Origin: Streptosporangium sandarakinum
Lineage (GTDB): Bacteria > Actinomycetota > Actinomycetes > Streptosporangiales > Streptosporangiaceae
Assembly (NCBI RefSeq): GCF_013409935.1
Contig: NZ_JACCCO010000003.1
Coordinates: 744,001-808,000, forward strand
Length of the DNA stretch: 64,000 nucleotides
Reading direction: 5' to 3'
Shown here: positions 62,682 through 64,000 of the stretch, piece after piece
Layout of the letters: every line of letters starts with the position of its first letter
Position numbering within the stretch: the first letter of the stretch is position 1
The notes under the pieces: generated by a model
Databases searched by the model: none
The model's input: only the letters and a program-made list of their open reading frames with translations
Told to the model about the DNA's origin: nothing
Position numbers and translations under genes: made by a program

Positions 62682-64000
62682 GTGGCACCGATCGTGGCCG
62701 ACGCCGCCGAAGAGACCGGGCAGGCACGCGAGGATCTGGCCGGCCGCCGGCTGGCCATCGAGGAGGCCGCCGCCCGGGTGGTCACCGATCCGGAGAACTC
62801 CAAGGTCGCCGCCGGCCTGCTGGCCGGACTGATCGCCGACGAGGCCGCCGCCCACGGCGTGCGGACCTTCGCCGGGTCCGTCGCCGCCGCCCACGCCGCC
62901 GGGCTGCTGCAGGACGGCCTGGCCGCCTTCGTGGCGGCGCACGCCGCCGAGCTGGACGCCCTCGTCGACGACGCCGCCGACGCCCGGTTCGAGTACTTCG
63001 GCCTGCGCACGGTCTACGACCGCTACCTGCTGCGCCACCCCGAGACCCGCGGCGTGCTGGAACGCCCGCAGCACTTCTTCCTGCGGGTGGCGTGCGGCCT
63101 GTCGGAGACGGTCGAGGAGGCCGCCGAGCTGTACCGGCTCATGTCCACCCTGGCCTACCTGCCCAGTTCGCCCACCCTGTTCAACTCCGGGGCGCGCCGG
63201 CCCCAGCTGTCCTCCTGCTTCCTGCTCGACTCGCCCCGCGACGAGCTGGAGGCGATCTACGAGCGGTACGGGCAGGTCGCGCGGCTGTCGAAGTACGCCG
63301 GGGGCATCGGCGTCTCCTGGACCCGGATCCGCTCACGCGGCTCGCTGATCCGCGGCACCAACGGCCACTCCAACGGCGTCGTGCCGTGGCTGCGCACCCT
63401 GGACGCGAGCGTCGCCGCGGTCAACCAGGGCGGCCGCCGCAAGGGCGCGGCCTGCGTCTACCTGGAGACCTGGCACGCCGACATCGAGGACTTCCTGGAG
63501 CTGCGCGACAACACCGGCGAGGAGTCCCGCCGCACGCACAACCTGAACCTCGCCAACTGGATCCCCGACGAGTTCATGCGCCGCGTCGAGGCCGACGGCA
63601 CCTGGTCGCTGTTCGACCCCAGGGAGGTCCCGCACCTCACCGACCTGTACGGCGAGGCGTTCGACACGGCCTACCGCGCCGCCGAGGCCGAGGGCCGCTA
63701 CGTCCGCCAGGTCCCCGCCCGCGCCCTGTACGGCCGGATGATGCGCACCCTCGCCCAGACCGGCAACGGCTGGATGACCTTCAAGGACGCCGCCAACCGC
63801 ACCTCCAACCAGACGGCCCGCCCCGGGAACGTCATCCACCTGTCGAACCTCTGCACCGAGATCCTGGAGGTCACCAGCGACGCCGAGACGGCCGTGTGCA
63901 ACCTCGGCTCGATCAACCTCGCCGCCCACCTCGACGGCGGGCGGATGGACTGGGCGCGGCTGCGCGCCACCGTCCGCACCGCCGTACGGTTCCTGGACCG
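62682..64000 (+). CDS. nrdA: Ribonucleoside-diphosphate reductase alpha subunit (class I), 3' end outside window
   Basis: The frame opens at GTG 62682 (GGGAGAA about six bases upstream) and runs off the window, giving 439 residues. Class I features are visible: SPTLFNSGARRPQLSSCFLL (first active-site Cys), LSKYAGGIGVSWTRIRSRGS, NGVVPWLRTLDASVAAVNQG, GGRRKGAACVYLETWHADIE and VIHLSNLCTEILEV, with the thiyl-radical Cys and its partner Glu. The second redox Cys is in AVCNLGSINLA. It reduces ribonucleotides using a radical from the beta subunit, presumably encoded next. The B12 riboswitch upstream implies repression when cobalamin is plentiful. The start is tentative; no ATP-cone is seen at the N-terminus. 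Confidence 0.93.
   Translation, partial: MAPIVADAAEETGQAREDLAGRRLAIEEAAARVVTDPENSKVAAGLLAGLIADEAAAHGVRTFAGSVAAAHAAGLLQDGLAAFVAAHAAELDALVDDAADARFEYFGLRTVYDRYLLRHPETRGVLERPQHFFLRVACGLSETVEEAAELYRLMSTLAYLPSSPTLFNSGARRPQLSSCFLLDSPRDELEAIYERYGQVARLSKYAGGIGVSWTRIRSRGSLIRGTNGHSNGVVPWLRTLDASVAAVNQGGRRKGAACVYLETWHADIEDFLELRDNTGEESRRTHNLNLANWIPDEFMRRVEADGTWSLFDPREVPHLTDLYGEAFDTAYRAAEAEGRYVRQVPARALYGRMMRTLAQTGNGWMTFKDAANRTSNQTARPGNVIHLSNLCTEILEVTSDAETAVCNLGSINLAAHLDGGRMDWARLRATVRTAVRFLD

Overview
The window is high-GC actinobacterial DNA. It uses many GTG starts, translationally coupled ATGA/GTGA operons, leaderless promoters, DUF5931-type sensor kinases and a B12-controlled ribonucleotide reductase operon. 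Protein flavour fits a Streptosporangiales-type filamentous actinomycete (Streptosporangium/Nonomuraea-like). That placement is inference; no rRNA is present. About 55 genes can be supported.

Layout. 1-3.2 kb: end of a sensor kinase, a membrane-anchored LuxR-type regulator and a membrane protein. 3.2-8.5 kb: a visibly AT-richer block. It holds two gene relics and then a minus-strand cluster: a tiny ORF, a Trypco2-domain protein, another tiny ORF, a beta-rich protein, a soluble HlyD-like adaptor protein, a 552-residue protein with a glycine-zipper hydrophobic core, and a small conserved-looking protein. It looks horizontally acquired and is the best candidate here for an undescribed system. 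8.5-13.4 kb: hemerythrin-like protein, CutA, an OmpA-domain lipoprotein, chloramphenicol phosphotransferase and a DsbA-family protein. 13.4-17 kb: an apparent rifamycin-resistance operon (glycosyltransferase plus HelR) behind a RAE-like inverted repeat. 17-26 kb: a two-component pair, small membrane and acetyltransferase genes, and a large S8 protease with a neighbouring TrmB/LuxR-type regulator.

26-37 kb: a LysR regulator and MHS-type transporter diverge from a nine-enzyme, tightly coupled operon. It encodes the complete 3-hydroxyanthranilate to 2-aminomuconate to pyruvate plus acetyl-CoA route (nba-type genes). It also contains an esterase and a 40-codon linker ORF. 37-43 kb: CGNR zinc-finger protein, arginase-family protein, a Gfo/Idh/MocA oxidoreductase with a GntR/LacI hybrid regulator, and a chondroitinase-type lyase gene destroyed by an IS605-type element. 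The element's TnpB lacks the RuvC-I region. 43-48 kb: ZIP transporter, a chloramphenicol-efflux gene behind an attenuator-like leader, a metallo-beta-lactamase-fold hydrolase, and a truncated MFS gene diverging from tetR.

48-64 kb: ordinary genes. These are an S9 peptidase, a GCS2-like ligase, a secreted-protein-like propeller candidate, pyroglutamyl peptidase, a DCC thiol protein, tandem paralogous membrane proteins, a tRNA array (Gly-Cys-Gly-Val) with a strong terminator, a large amidase, glmS, a TctC-like lipoprotein, and a cobalamin riboswitch ahead of nrdA, which runs off the end.

Themes. Resistance genes for two antibiotic classes (chloramphenicol: phosphotransferase and efflux; rifamycin: glycosylation and RNA-polymerase protection) sit within about 33 kb. 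All functional statements rest on reading motifs and family resemblance; no searches were run.
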